Positions 1 through 9,401 of a stretch of DNA of 64,000 nt are shown here, in pieces. The first letter of the stretch is position 1; each line of letters opens with the position of its first letter. A program made the position numbers and the translations under genes. Source of the stretch: Aquimarina sp. Aq78 (GTDB lineage Bacteria; Bacteroidota; Bacteroidia; Flavobacteriales; Flavobacteriaceae); NCBI RefSeq assembly GCF_900299525.1, contig NZ_OMKA01000015.1:62001-126000 (forward strand), written 5' to 3'. The notes beneath the pieces were generated by a model. It saw only the letters and a list, made by a program, of their open reading frames with translations. It did no database searches and was not told the DNA's origin.

Positions 1-229
1 AATCTGTAGTTTGTCTATTTTCTTTAAAATAATCATATACTATATTTCTTGCAATTGTAAATAACCAGGATTTGATTTTAGAATGATCTCTAAGTTTATT
101 TTTATTACTATGTACCTTTATAAAAGTCTCTTGTATCAAATCATCAACAATTTGATCGTTTTTCACTTTACTTTTTATAAACAATCTAATGTCTTTATGA
201 TAGGTTTTCCAAAGATTCGAAGTTTCCAT
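1..229 (-). CDS. SigZ-like ECF RNA polymerase sigma factor (partial, N-terminus)
   Basis: This gene runs off the left window edge, so only the first 76 codons are visible on the minus strand, starting at the ATG at 229. The reading METSNLWKTYHKDIRLF followed by IVDDLIQETFIKVH and IKSWLFTIARNIVYDYF is the typical sigma-70 region 2 of extracytoplasmic-function factors, which binds core polymerase and melts the -10 element. The opening resembles the SigZ group common in Bacteroidota. A Cys-rich mini-ORF lies just upstream on the same strand, a neighbour that may be its partner or target. The family call is firm from region 2. The SigZ subgroup is an inference from the first 40 residues. Confidence 0.8.
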   Translation of the reverse strand, partial: METSNLWKTYHKDIRLFIKSKVKNDQIVDDLIQETFIKVHSNKNKLRDHSKIKSWLFTIARNIVYDYFKENRQTTD

Positions 230-246
230 AAATCAAAACAGAAATA

Positions 247-277
247 TCCCTATTTCTATTTTTAATAGAAATAGGGA
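247..277 (-). terminator. Perfect 14-bp hairpin between the Cys-rich ORF and the sigma factor
   Basis: The arms at 247-260 and 264-277 are exactly complementary, with a 3-nt loop. The hairpin sits between two same-strand genes, so it could be an attenuator, an mRNA-stability element or a terminator. The stem is AT-rich and no clear T-run follows, so a role as a strong terminator is doubtful. Confidence 0.5.
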
Positions 278-292
278 AGTTATTGTTAACAG

Positions 293-388
293 CTACATCC
301 TGTACATTCGCGTCCTAGTAATGGAGCAGTTAGAACATTGCCCTTCTGCGCAACTTGAACATGTGCAGGTACATTCTTTATTTTTCAT
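293..388 (-). CDS. Cys-rich mini-protein, apparently frameshifted near its end
   Basis: The ATG at 388 opens a 31-codon frame beginning MKNKECTCTCSSCAEGQCSNC, with six cysteines in CxC and CxxC spacing like small metal-binding peptides. The frame then leaves the Cys pattern (SITRTRMYRM) and stops at 293-295. The next forward frame over the same bases continues as GRECTGCSC and ends in TAA at 286-288, which restores the CxxCxC pattern. A one-base indel after about codon 24 therefore seems likely, or a sequencing error. It lies directly upstream of the SigZ-like sigma gene on the same strand. No named family is claimed, and metal binding is inferred only from the cysteine spacing. Confidence 0.5.
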   Translation of the reverse strand: MKNKECTCTCSSCAEGQCSNCSITRTRMYRM

Positions 389-491
389 AATGCTATGATT
401 TAATATAATTATATATCTATAGGACTAAAAGGAGTACAAAAAGATGCATAATTATTCTATAAATTTAATGAAATCTGGATTAGAACAATAA

Positions 492-521
492 AAAAACGTC
501 TGAATGCATTCAGACGTTTTT
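492..521. terminator. 30-bp perfect palindrome ending in T/A runs, bidirectional terminator
   Basis: The palindrome has AAAAACGTCTGAA on one side and its complement on the other, so a T-tract follows on either strand. It separates the Cys-rich ORF/sigma group from the Lrp regulator gene, whose stop codon is 100 bp to the right. It can terminate transcription coming from the right on the minus strand. Confidence 0.75.
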
Positions 522-620
522 CACCTTTTCCCTGTACTCTCTTTAGTTCCCCATACTAATGTCCTCACACAAGATAAAGATTGTTCTTTGTATAGATATA
601 ATCAAATCTCATGCCATAAA

Positions 621-1115
621 TTAGATGTCTAATTCTCTAAATTCGGCATGACCAGTAATTGGATTATTCTCGATAAGATTAGAAAGTATAATATGTGTTT
701 TGACTTCTCCATAAGTAATAAGTCTATCTATAAATTCTTGCAAATGTATCTGATCTCTTAATACTACTTCCATAACTATATTTTCATTACCTGTGATTCG
801 ATAACAATTCATGACTTCCTTAAATTCTGATACTTTTATCAAAAATGGTTTTAATCTTCCCATAAATGCTCGCAGCGTGATTATTGCCTTTAATTGATAC
901 CCAGTTTTGGTATATGAAACATCGGCAATATATCCTTTTAAAACTCCATAATCTTCCATCTTCTTTATCCTTTCGGCAACTGCAGGAGAACTTAAACCTA
1001 CTTTTCTTCCTATCTCAGTATTAGATAATCTTGCATTTTGTTGCAAACATTTTAGAATATCCCAGTTTATAGCATCTATTTTCATTGGTGTATTTTTCAT
1101 TTTTTTAATGATCAT
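621..1115 (-). CDS. Lrp/AsnC family transcriptional regulator
   Basis: This 164-aa protein has a winged HTH (IDAINWDILKCLQQNARLS, then IGRKVGLSSPAVAERIKKME) in roughly residues 12-62 and a RAM effector-binding domain in roughly 75-150 (VMNCYRITGNENIVMEVVL). Proteins of this family are DNA-binding octamers or dimers that sense amino acids or related small molecules. Three in-frame ATGs lie at 1115, 1100 and 1085. The usual family start would be MKIDAINWD at 1085, so the first ten residues may be over-called. Its target is not evident; a hypothetical gene lies divergently at 1336. A second Lrp/AsnC gene is at 53107-53568, so two members of the family occur in the window. Confidence 0.92.
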   Translation of the reverse strand: MIIKKMKNTPMKIDAINWDILKCLQQNARLSNTEIGRKVGLSSPAVAERIKKMEDYGVLKGYIADVSYTKTGYQLKAIITLRAFMGRLKPFLIKVSEFKEVMNCYRITGNENIVMEVVLRDQIHLQEFIDRLITYGEVKTHIILSNLIENNPITGHAEFRELDI

Positions 1116-1335
1116 TTAGAATTTGCATAAGCATCTTTTTTCTATCCTTATCTATACTTTTATGCTCTGTATTATATATAGCTACATCTTCTAATTATTA
1201 TTTCATTTACAAAAATTTCATTTTTAAGCAAAAAATAACAAAAGTCCTTAATTGCTAATGTAAATTAATCATTTGACTTTAAATAATAAAGAAAAAATAC
1301 TAAAAATAACATTATTTTTGAAGTAACAAACTAAT

Positions 1336-1719
1336 ATGAGATTACAGCCCCGAAATAAAAGATTATACAAGAAAGCTCTTGAGATATTTACACTCTCGAG
1401 AAGCATTTCAAATTATCTTGTTCATGACTTGGCTGCATTACAAAATAATGGGAGTGAGAATCCTCATATTTATTTTACAGGTGACATCATAAGACAATCA
1501 GATGCGCTGGCTCCTAAAATAATTAAAGCCGAAAACCAAGTCTTTCAAGATGAGCGTATAAGGCATGCTACTTCTCTAATACATATTACCAATAAGCTTT
1601 ATAAAAATTGTGAGCGTCTCGAGCAATCCGAAAGTAACGGAAAAGAATTCTTAATTCTATTGCGTAAAGAACTTAGAAAATTTAAACATCTGCAACGTTC
1701 CTGGATGATGAGTTTATAA
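1336..1719 (+). CDS. Hypothetical protein, 127 aa, helical and basic
   Basis: I do not recognise a family. The protein is soluble and rich in Lys, Arg and Leu, with a predicted all-helical look: an N-terminal stretch around LYKKALEIFTLSRSISNYLVHDL, a central FTGDIIRQSDALAPKI segment, and a C-terminal LLRKELRKFKHLQRSWMMSL. There is no signal peptide and no membrane segment. The DLxAL...IYFTGDIIRQSDALAPKI pattern looks conserved-protein-like rather than random, and base usage matches the neighbours. It stands alone between the divergent Lrp gene and the convergent symporter gene. Function is unknown. Confidence 0.65.
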   Translation: MRLQPRNKRLYKKALEIFTLSRSISNYLVHDLAALQNNGSENPHIYFTGDIIRQSDALAPKIIKAENQVFQDERIRHATSLIHITNKLYKNCERLEQSESNGKEFLILLRKELRKFKHLQRSWMMSL

Positions 1720-1760
1720 AGTATACTTTTTATAGATTTCTATTTCATGATATTTTTTGA

Positions 1761-3344
1761 TTATTTTATCCTTCCGGCAATACTTTTTTTGTAGCGTATT
1801 AATTCATCTTTTACTTTAGGGCTTAATAAAAATAAACCTATCATATTAGGTACCATCATAGCAAAAATCATTGCATCACTAAAATCTGTAACTGCATTTA
1901 ATGTAGCTGCAGCACCTATTACTGTAAAACAGCAAAAAATAAACTTATACAAGTATTCTGTGCGTTTGCTTCTTCCAAAAAGATAGCTCCAGGCCTGGTA
2001 TCCATAATATGACCATGAAATCATAGAAGAGAAAGCAAAAAGTAATACTGCAATTGTGAGGAGATACGGAAACCATGAGACACCACTCTCTAATGCAGAA
2101 GCAGTAAGGAGAACACCTTGTTCAAAATCAATTTCGGTACTTGTATCTACCTGCCCGGTTATAATTAACACCAAAGCAGTCATTGTACACACAACCACAG
2201 TATCGATAAAAGGCTCGAGCAATGCCACTAGTCCTTCACTTGCAGGAAAACGTGTTTTTACAGCACTATGAGCTATTGAAGCACTACCAACTCCTGCTTC
2301 ATTACTAAATGCTCCTCGTCTAAACCCTTGAACCAATACTCCTACAAAACCTCCCATTACTCCTTCAGGATGAAAAGCACCTTCCCAAATCGCTCTAAAC
2401 GCTGCAGGAATAGCAGAGCTATACAATACCAAAACAATCAAAACTGCTGCGATATAAATCAATACCATAAAGGGTACAATTTTATCCGTGACACTTGCTA
2501 TTTTTTTGATTCCGCCAATGATAACAACACCAACTAATATTGCCATGATAACTCCAAACACCCAACCTTGTCCATGTAACATTGAGTTATCCGAAATTAT
2601 CACATGATCAAACAATTTAAATGCCTGATTTACCTGAAACATATTACCACCACCAAACGATCCACCTATACACATAATAGCAAAAAGCACAGATAGAACT
2701 TTTCCTAATTTGGCATAACCTTTTTCTCCTAACCCTTTGGTTAAATAATACATAGGACCACCAAAAACTTTTCCATCACTATCTACCTCCCGGTATTTAA
2801 CTCCCAATGTACATTCTACAAATTTTGAAGACATTCCCAACACTCCTATAATGATCATCCAGAGTGTTGCTCCCGCACCACCAATAGATAAGGCAATTGC
2901 TACACCAGCAATATTACCCAGTCCTACTGTAGCCGAAACGGCTGTAGTTAATGCCTGAAAATGACTAACTTCTCCATTTACATCATCAGTATTTTTTTCT
3001 TTTACTAAAGTGCTTTCAGAAGATAAATCATTAGAACCTTCCTGATCCAAATTTTCTACAGCATCATATTTTCCCCGAACCACTTGTATCGCGGTATAAA
3101 AACTTCTTACATTAATAAACTTAAAATACAGCGTAAAATATCCAGCTCCTAATATCAATACCACAACCACCCAAGGAATTCCTACAGTCTCTGTGATTGG
3201 GATTTCGGCCAGAATTGCATCGACAAACCAACTGGTAGCATCACCAAAAACACGATTGATATTTTCATCTAAATTTTGTTCTGAAATAATACAAGGAAAT
3301 AACATAGTGAAATTTTTAAAGCAAATTGCTCTAAAAACCAACAC
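1761..3344 (-). CDS. Alanine/glycine:cation symporter (AGCS family, AlsT type)
   Basis: This 527-aa inner-membrane transporter couples uptake of alanine or glycine to Na+ or H+. Diagnostic stretches include TVGLGNIAGVAIALSIGG, GGPMYYLTKGLGEKG, and EAGVGSASIAHSAVKT near residue 350, with about 10-11 membrane helices. The N-terminal ATG gives an odd leader (MLVFRAICFKNFT). The ATG 13 codons in, opening MLFPCIISEQNLDENIN, is an equally good start. The loop around residues 105-122 (LDQEGSNDLSSESTLVKEK) is a family-variable cytoplasmic insert. The gene is 54 bp downstream of a LuxR-type membrane regulator on the same strand, but co-regulation is not shown. Confidence 0.93.
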   Translation of the reverse strand: MLVFRAICFKNFTMLFPCIISEQNLDENINRVFGDATSWFVDAILAEIPITETVGIPWVVVVLILGAGYFTLYFKFINVRSFYTAIQVVRGKYDAVENLDQEGSNDLSSESTLVKEKNTDDVNGEVSHFQALTTAVSATVGLGNIAGVAIALSIGGAGATLWMIIIGVLGMSSKFVECTLGVKYREVDSDGKVFGGPMYYLTKGLGEKGYAKLGKVLSVLFAIMCIGGSFGGGNMFQVNQAFKLFDHVIISDNSMLHGQGWVFGVIMAILVGVVIIGGIKKIASVTDKIVPFMVLIYIAAVLIVLVLYSSAIPAAFRAIWEGAFHPEGVMGGFVGVLVQGFRRGAFSNEAGVGSASIAHSAVKTRFPASEGLVALLEPFIDTVVVCTMTALVLIITGQVDTSTEIDFEQGVLLTASALESGVSWFPYLLTIAVLLFAFSSMISWSYYGYQAWSYLFGRSKRTEYLYKFIFCCFTVIGAAATLNAVTDFSDAMIFAMMVPNMIGLFLLSPKVKDELIRYKKSIAGRIK

Positions 3345-3398
3345 TACAAAAGGTTAAGTAGTATTCAAAATTTATGACCAGAATGGTTAAGCATACGG

Positions 3399-4517
3399 TT
3401 ACGTATCATCTTTTAGTGAAGTATACTGAAGAAAACTATTAGCCTTTGCAAAAGCAATCAACTGTTCTTTTCCCCCTGTCCCACTTATGTTAAGCATCTT
3501 TTTTATTTGATGGATATGGGTCTGAAATCCATCTGTACTAATGTGCATTTCCTGGGCAATTTCGGTATATGATTTATAGCTTCCATAATACGCCAGGTAT
3601 CCTAAAACCTCTTTTTGTCTTTCGGAAAGTTCTATTTTTGATGTTGCTTTTATCGTTTTTAGGTTATTTTTTAATGTCTTGATCGTATCCAAATGGCTTT
3701 CGTTTGCCAATAGCAATTGTTCTTTTTCTTTTTCGAGTTTAGCTTTTTGAATTTCCAGTTTTTGAGCCAGACTTTGCTGTTGTTCTTTTTCTGAAAGAAA
3801 TTTCCAACTGTATAAAAGAATAGAAAATAAAAGAATAAAAAGAAATTTGAACGAAATAGCAGTAATACTACCTAATACTCCCCAGAATTGCTGATCAATA
3901 AATTGTAAAACTCTATCCTGCGGTATCATACGATGGCAAACAGCGATTACAATTAAAACAAATAATGCAAACGTGGGTAAATACATAAATCTCATTTGCC
4001 TTCCTACAAAAGCTTTATTAAGCTCATAAAGCAATGAAATAGCCACCAAAATAGAAATAGGGATATCAATCAACCAAATAAAATTATTACTAATCTCGGG
4101 ATTGCCATAGGAAGATGCGATGAAAACAAAAGTGATCATTCCTAAAACACCGCAAAAGAGCCCTATAAATTCGCGAACACTAAAACGTTGTACCAGTCGC
4201 ACTACAATCCCAGGTTTTTGAGGATGTTCTATTGAAGGAAGGGATAATAAAATAAACAATGAGTTTGCCAAAGAAACCAGTACTCCAAAATAAATCAGGA
4301 TTTTATTGGTCGAAGGCCATTGTAATCCTTCAACCATAATCAAGTTAACCAAGGCTCCAAGACCCCAAACAAATATTGCCAGTCCAAACCACTTGATTCC
4401 ATGAATAGCTTTTTTATCAGCTCCACGAAGTTTTTCTTTGCTAAAAATACGTTGAATTACTATTGCCGAAATAAGGCACACAATTGCGGTTACTGTATAT
4501 TCTATGGTACTAAACAC
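3399..4517 (-). CDS. Membrane-bound LuxR-type HTH regulator
   Basis: This 372-aa protein combines seven or so hydrophobic helices in residues 1-235 with a coiled coil (about 240-300, rich in E, Q and K) and a C-terminal LuxR/GerE-type helix-turn-helix (LSERQKEVLGYLAYYGSYKSYTEIAQEM, then GFQTHIHQIKKMLNISG). The layout suggests a one-component regulator that stays in the inner membrane and reads a signal there. The HTH keeps the family pattern of a wing-less tetrahelical fold, although the second helix is unusual for canonical LuxR. It precedes the symporter by 54 bp on the same strand. No target was identified. Confidence 0.8.
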   Translation of the reverse strand: MFSTIEYTVTAIVCLISAIVIQRIFSKEKLRGADKKAIHGIKWFGLAIFVWGLGALVNLIMVEGLQWPSTNKILIYFGVLVSLANSLFILLSLPSIEHPQKPGIVVRLVQRFSVREFIGLFCGVLGMITFVFIASSYGNPEISNNFIWLIDIPISILVAISLLYELNKAFVGRQMRFMYLPTFALFVLIVIAVCHRMIPQDRVLQFIDQQFWGVLGSITAISFKFLFILLFSILLYSWKFLSEKEQQQSLAQKLEIQKAKLEKEKEQLLLANESHLDTIKTLKNNLKTIKATSKIELSERQKEVLGYLAYYGSYKSYTEIAQEMHISTDGFQTHIHQIKKMLNISGTGGKEQLIAFAKANSFLQYTSLKDDT

Positions 4518-4662
4518 GAATTAGATTTTTATACCAATTTCAAAGTTAAAATGGTATTACTCATGCCTAAAGATATTGAAATTTTGATCATTATTAATCT
4601 TTCTTAGATAAACCCTAAATAAATCGAGTATTGAATTGAGTTCGTCTAATGCTACAAACAAT

Positions 4663-4709
4663 AAACCTCACAGGGATACCGAAACAAGCTAAGTATCTCT
4701 GTGAGGTTT
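4663..4709 (-). terminator. Rho-independent terminator of the mutase gene
   Basis: Arms at 4663-4679 and 4693-4709 pair over 17 bp with a single G-U wobble. On the minus strand the hairpin comes just after the stop of the mutase gene (4757) and before the start of the LuxR-type gene. It isolates the two transcripts. Confidence 0.8.
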
Positions 4710-4756
4710 TGTTAAAAGAATTCTATATTATGCTTCGCTCTTACGAGTTAAGCAAC

Positions 4757-7700
4757 TTACATATTTCGTCTATACTGCCCTCCTACTTCAAACAGTGCTG
4801 ATGTAATCTGGCCTAAAGAACATTTTTTACATACATCCATTAAAGCTTCAAAAATGTTCTGATTACTGATTGCTTTTTGTTGTAAGTTTTTTAGTAGTTC
4901 TGCTGTAGTGTCAGCATTTCCTTTATGCAATTCGTTTAGCATTTTGATCTGATACTGCTTTTCTTCTTCTGTTGCACGAATTACTTCTCCTGGTGTTACC
5001 GTTGGTGATCCTTTAGAGCTTAAAAATGTATTCACTCCAATAATCGGAAACTCTCCATTATGTTTCAACGTTTCATAATACAAGCTCTCTTCTTGTATTT
5101 TACTACGTTGGTACATGGTTTCCATAGCTCCAAGCACTCCTCCTCGTTCTGTAATCCTGTCAAACTCTGCTAATACCGCATCTTCAACAAGATCTGTTAG
5201 TTCTTCTATAATAAAAGATCCCTGAATTGGGTTTTCATTTTTAGCTAGTCCTAATTCTTTATTAATGATTAATTGTATTGCCATTGCTCTACGCACAGAC
5301 TCTTCTGTTGGCGTGGTAATCGCTTCATCATAAGCATTGGTATGCAATGAGTTACAATTATCATAAATCGCATATAAAGCTTGAAGTGTTGTACGAATAT
5401 CATTAAAATCAATTTCCTGGGCATGTAATGATCGACCCGAGGTTTGAATATGATATTTCAACATCTGAGCTCTAGAATTTGCTCCGTATTTATTTCTTAA
5501 AGCTTTTGCCCATATTTTACGTGCTACACGCCCAATAACTGCATATTCTGGATCAATACCATTAGAGAAGAAAAAGGATAAGTTAGGTCCAAATTTATTA
5601 ATATCCATTCCACGGCTTAGATAATATTCTACATAAGTAAAACCATTTGCCAATGTTAATGCTAACTGTGTGATTGGATTTGCACCTGCTTCTGCTATAT
5701 GATATCCAGAAATGGATACCGAATAGAAGTTACGTACTTGTTTGTCAATAAAATATTCTTGTACATCTCCCATCAAACGCAGTGCAAATTCTGTAGAGAA
5801 AATACAAGTATTTTGTGCTTGATCTTCTTTAAGTATATCTGCCTGTACTGTACCACGAACAGTATTTAAGGTTGTAGCTTTAATGTCATTATATACATCT
5901 GCGGGTAATACCTGATCTCCTGTAACACCAAGAAGCATTAGTCCTAATCCATCATTACCTTCAGGGAGTTCGCCTTGATATTCTGGACGTTCTACTCCTT
6001 TTTTGGTATATATTTTTTTGATTTTCGACGCTACTTCGGTTTCAAGGTTATTTTCTTTAATATATTTCTCACAGTTTTGATCGATCGCTGCATTCATAAA
6101 GAAACCTAGTAACATTGGTGCAGGACCATTAATGGTCATACTTACCGAAGTCATGGCGTGTGTTAAATCAAATCCAGAGTATAATTTCTTTGCATCATCA
6201 AGACAGCAAATTGATACTCCTGCATTACCAATTTTACCATAAATATCAGGTCTTTGGTCGGGATCATTTCCATAAAGTGTTACCGAATCAAAGGCAGTAG
6301 AAAGTCGCTTAGCCGGCATTCCTAAACTCACATAGTGAAAACGACGATTGGTACGTTCGGGACCACCTTCTCCAGCAAACATACGTGTTGGGTCTTCTCC
6401 GGTACGTTTAAAAGGATATAAGCCCGAAGCATAAGGAAACTCACCCGGTACATTTTCTTGTAAACACCATTTCAAGATATCACCCCAGGCTTCATATTTT
6501 GGTAATGCCACCTTAGGAATCTGACTATGCGACAGAGATTCTGTATGTGTTTCTATTTTAATTTCTTTATCTCTTACCTTAAAAGAATAAATAGGATCTT
6601 TATATTTTTTGATCTTAACAGCCCACCCTGTAATAATTTCCCAATTATGAGGATCAAGATTAAGTTTTACTCTATCAAACTCTGCTAAAAGTAACTTCAA
6701 AAATGATGCATTATCCTCGGTTTTTACATTTTGAAGACTCTCTTCTTCAATACCATTCTTAGATAAAGCAATAGAATCAACATTAGCAACGCTACAGATC
6801 GTTTTATAAATACCATATAATTTTTGTGCAACTTCTACCTGAGTGTTTGCAGTTTTATCATATGCTCTGTTATTCTCTGAGATTTCTGATAAATATCGAG
6901 TTCTACTTGGTGGAATAACAAATATCTTTTCAGACATTTCTTTAGAAATATGAAAATCAGACTTCAACTCAACTCCGGTTTTCTCTACAATTTTATCCAT
7001 AATTGCCTTGTAGAGTGTATTCATCCCCGGGTCATTAAACTGCGAAGCAATAGTCCCAAATACTGGTAACTCATCTTGTGGAATATCCCATAATTGATGA
7101 TTACGCATATATTGTTTTTTTACATCTCGTAATGCATCCAAAGAGCCTCTTTTATCAAATTTATTGATGGCTACCAAGTCTGCAAAATCCAACATATCTA
7201 TTTTCTCTAATTGCGTTGCTGCACCAAATTCTGGTGTCATTACATATAAAGAAGTATCACTATGCTCTAAGATTTCGGTATCAGACTGACCGATTCCCGA
7301 AGTTTCGAGAATGATAAGATCAAACTCAGCAGCTTTAAGCACTTCTATAGCTTCTGCCACATACTTAGACAATGCCAGATTAGATTGGCGTGTAGCCAGA
7401 GAACGCATATATACTCTTGGAGAATTAATAGCATTCATTCTAATTCTATCTCCTAATAATGCTCCTCCCGTTTTACGTTTAGAAGGGTCTACAGAAATTA
7501 ATCCGATTGTTTTCTCTGGAAAATCAATTAAAAACCGGCGAACCAACTCATCAACTAATGATGATTTACCAGCTCCACCAGTACCAGTAATACCAAGTAC
7601 AGGTGTTTTTGACGTTTTATTTTTTATATGTATTTGATCTAAGGCTCCTTTAGCTATTTCAGGAAAATTTTCTGCTGCAGAAATAACTCGAGCAATAGAA

Positions 7701-8191
7701 CCGATTTCTTTTTCTACCAGATGCTCTACTTCTCCATTAAGCTGATCTCCTATAGGAAAATCCGACCTTTCTACAAGGTCATTAATCATTCCTTGTAACC
7801 CTAATTCTCTTCCATCATCAGGAGAGTATATACGAGTAATCCCATAATCCATCAGTTCTTTAATCTCTTCGGGAAGGATTACTCCACCACCGCCACCAAA
7901 TATTTTAATGTGAGTTGCTCCTTTTTCTTTTAGCAAATCATACATATACTTAAAATATTCGTTATGCCCTCCTTGATAGGAAGTCATAGCTATAGCATTA
8001 GCATCTTCTTGTATGGCACAATTCACAACCTCTTCTACACTACGATCGTGACCTAAGTGAATGACTTCTACTCCTGTAGATTGGATAATACGGCGCATAA
8101 TATTAATAGCCGCATCGTGTCCATCAAATAATGAAGCTGCGGTAACTATTCTTACTTTATTCTTGGGTGTATATGGTGCTTTTTGTTCCAT
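4757..8191 (-). CDS. icmF: Fused B12-dependent acyl-CoA mutase with MeaB-like G-protein chaperone (IcmF type)
   Basis: This 1144-aa protein has three parts in one chain. Residues 1-140 form a cobalamin-binding domain ([11 protein letters not shown] with the B12-ligand His 25, then [13 protein letters not shown] and IFGGGGGVI). Residues about 195-430 form a MeaB-like GTPase with Walker [10 protein letters not shown] at 203-211 and NKFD. Residues about 560-1090 form the mutase barrel ([20 protein letters not shown], then [17 protein letters not shown]). This order and the FKR...MFAGEG...RTNRRFH signature match fused isobutyryl-CoA mutase rather than methylmalonyl-CoA mutase. The reaction is carbon-skeleton rearrangement of a branched acyl-CoA such as isobutyryl-CoA to butyryl-CoA. 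The G domain gates cofactor loading and repair. The exact acyl substrate cannot be fixed from sequence alone. Confidence 0.93.
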   Translation of the reverse strand: MEQKAPYTPKNKVRIVTAASLFDGHDAAINIMRRIIQSTGVEVIHLGHDRSVEEVVNCAIQEDANAIAMTSYQGGHNEYFKYMYDLLKEKGATHIKIFGGGGGVILPEEIKELMDYGITRIYSPDDGRELGLQGMINDLVERSDFPIGDQLNGEVEHLVEKEIGSIARVISAAENFPEIAKGALDQIHIKNKTSKTPVLGITGTGGAGKSSLVDELVRRFLIDFPEKTIGLISVDPSKRKTGGALLGDRIRMNAINSPRVYMRSLATRQSNLALSKYVAEAIEVLKAAEFDLIILETSGIGQSDTEILEHSDTSLYVMTPEFGAATQLEKIDMLDFADLVAINKFDKRGSLDALRDVKKQYMRNHQLWDIPQDELPVFGTIASQFNDPGMNTLYKAIMDKIVEKTGVELKSDFHISKEMSEKIFVIPPSRTRYLSEISENNRAYDKTANTQVEVAQKLYGIYKTICSVANVDSIALSKNGIEEESLQNVKTEDNASFLKLLLAEFDRVKLNLDPHNWEIITGWAVKIKKYKDPIYSFKVRDKEIKIETHTESLSHSQIPKVALPKYEAWGDILKWCLQENVPGEFPYASGLYPFKRTGEDPTRMFAGEGGPERTNRRFHYVSLGMPAKRLSTAFDSVTLYGNDPDQRPDIYGKIGNAGVSICCLDDAKKLYSGFDLTHAMTSVSMTINGPAPMLLGFFMNAAIDQNCEKYIKENNLETEVASKIKKIYTKKGVERPEYQGELPEGNDGLGLMLLGVTGDQVLPADVYNDIKATTLNTVRGTVQADILKEDQAQNTCIFSTEFALRLMGDVQEYFIDKQVRNFYSVSISGYHIAEAGANPITQLALTLANGFTYVEYYLSRGMDINKFGPNLSFFFSNGIDPEYAVIGRVARKIWAKALRNKYGANSRAQMLKYHIQTSGRSLHAQEIDFNDIRTTLQALYAIYDNCNSLHTNAYDEAITTPTEESVRRAMAIQLIINKELGLAKNENPIQGSFIIEELTDLVEDAVLAEFDRITERGGVLGAMETMYQRSKIQEESLYYETLKHNGEFPIIGVNTFLSSKGSPTVTPGEVIRATEEEKQYQIKMLNELHKGNADTTAELLKNLQQKAISNQNIFEALMDVCKKCSLGQITSALFEVGGQYRRNM

Positions 8192-8475
8192 TGATAATAA
8201 AAAGTGGTTTTAGTGCTGCTAATTTACGAAATACGCATCAAAAAGGATTATTTTTTTAGAATTATATAATTTATTTAACCTATCAAATGCTTTCATTATT
8301 TATAGTTCAAATTTAATACTTATTATGTTAGTTTTCTAAAAATCATACATTGATCAAGGCAATACAGTTCAAATCAATAAAAGAATAAGGCTAATTCATA
8401 AAATTTAAGAAAAAAACAATTTCTAAAATCAGTTCAATAATAGTAAGTTTATGTCTTGAGAAAACACAAGTCATA

Positions 8476-9330
8476 ATGAAAAAAACAACCCTATTAATTA
8501 ATTGCCCCGACAGAAAAGGAATTATAGCAACAGTCACCAATTTCATTCTGGCCAAAAAAGGGAATACCATATACATAGAACAGCATGTAGATCGTGAACT
8601 AAAGGAATTCTTTATGAGATTAGAATGCGAATTTGATGAAGACGAAGAAAAACTTGCGTTATTTAAAGAGTCCTTTACTACACACGTTGCAGAAAATTAT
8701 AACATGCATTGGGAAATGTATGATACAGAAAAGAAGCCTCGAATGGCTCTTTTTGTTTCTAAATACAATCATTGTCTTTATGATATTTTGGGAAGATATG
8801 CCTCTGGAGAACTAAAAGTATACATCCCTATTATTATAAGTAATCATGAAGATCTTAAGCCTATCGCTGATGCTTTTGATATCCCATTTAAGCATATTCC
8901 GGTAACAAAAGATACCAAAAAACAAGCTGAAACACAGCAAATAGAACTTCTAAAAGAACATAATATTGACTTTGTAGTTCTGGCGAGATATATGCAAATT
9001 ATTTCTTCTGATTTTATAGAGCAATTTCCTTATAAAATCATAAACATACACCGTTCTTTTTTACCTGCTTTTCCTGGAACAAAGCCATATCACTCTGCTT
9101 ATGAAAGAGGTGTAAAAATCATTGGCGCAACAAGTCATTATGTAACTTCTGATCCAGAAGGCGGACCTATTATTGAGCAAGAGATTGCGCGTGTATCGCA
9201 CATTCATAATGCACATGATTTTGTTCTTAAAGGTCGTGATCTCGAAAAAATTGTATTATCTCGAGCTATTAAACATCATCTTGAAAGAAAATTACTGGTC
9301 TATAATAATAAAACTGTTGTTTTTTCATGA
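8476..9330 (+). CDS. purU: Formyltetrahydrofolate deformylase
   Basis: This 284-aa protein has an N-terminal ACT domain (LLINCPDRKGIIATVTNFI, residues 1-80) and a formyltransferase-fold catalytic domain (about 90-275). The deformylase signature NIHRSFLPAFPGTKPYHSAYERGVKIIGATSHYVTSD carries the Asn, His and Asp of the active site, with DPEGGPIIEQ following. It hydrolyses 10-formyl-THF to formate and THF, which balances one-carbon units and feeds PurT. Most PurU proteins have HHSFLP; here the second His is Arg, which is outside the catalytic triad. The gene is divergent from the mutase with a 284-bp spacer. Confidence 0.95.
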   Translation: MKKTTLLINCPDRKGIIATVTNFILAKKGNTIYIEQHVDRELKEFFMRLECEFDEDEEKLALFKESFTTHVAENYNMHWEMYDTEKKPRMALFVSKYNHCLYDILGRYASGELKVYIPIIISNHEDLKPIADAFDIPFKHIPVTKDTKKQAETQQIELLKEHNIDFVVLARYMQIISSDFIEQFPYKIINIHRSFLPAFPGTKPYHSAYERGVKIIGATSHYVTSDPEGGPIIEQEIARVSHIHNAHDFVLKGRDLEKIVLSRAIKHHLERKLLVYNNKTVVFS

Positions 9331-9401
9331 AGGAAAAACTCCCTTGTTTAAATGTATTTCTGTTTCAAAGTGTAGCGCTTTAAAACGAGAGATACCGCTT
9401 T

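Noticed and set aside
7311..7637. 108-codon plus-strand frame inside the mutase gene
   Set aside because: It is the antisense shadow of the G-domain part of the mutase and has no family pattern.
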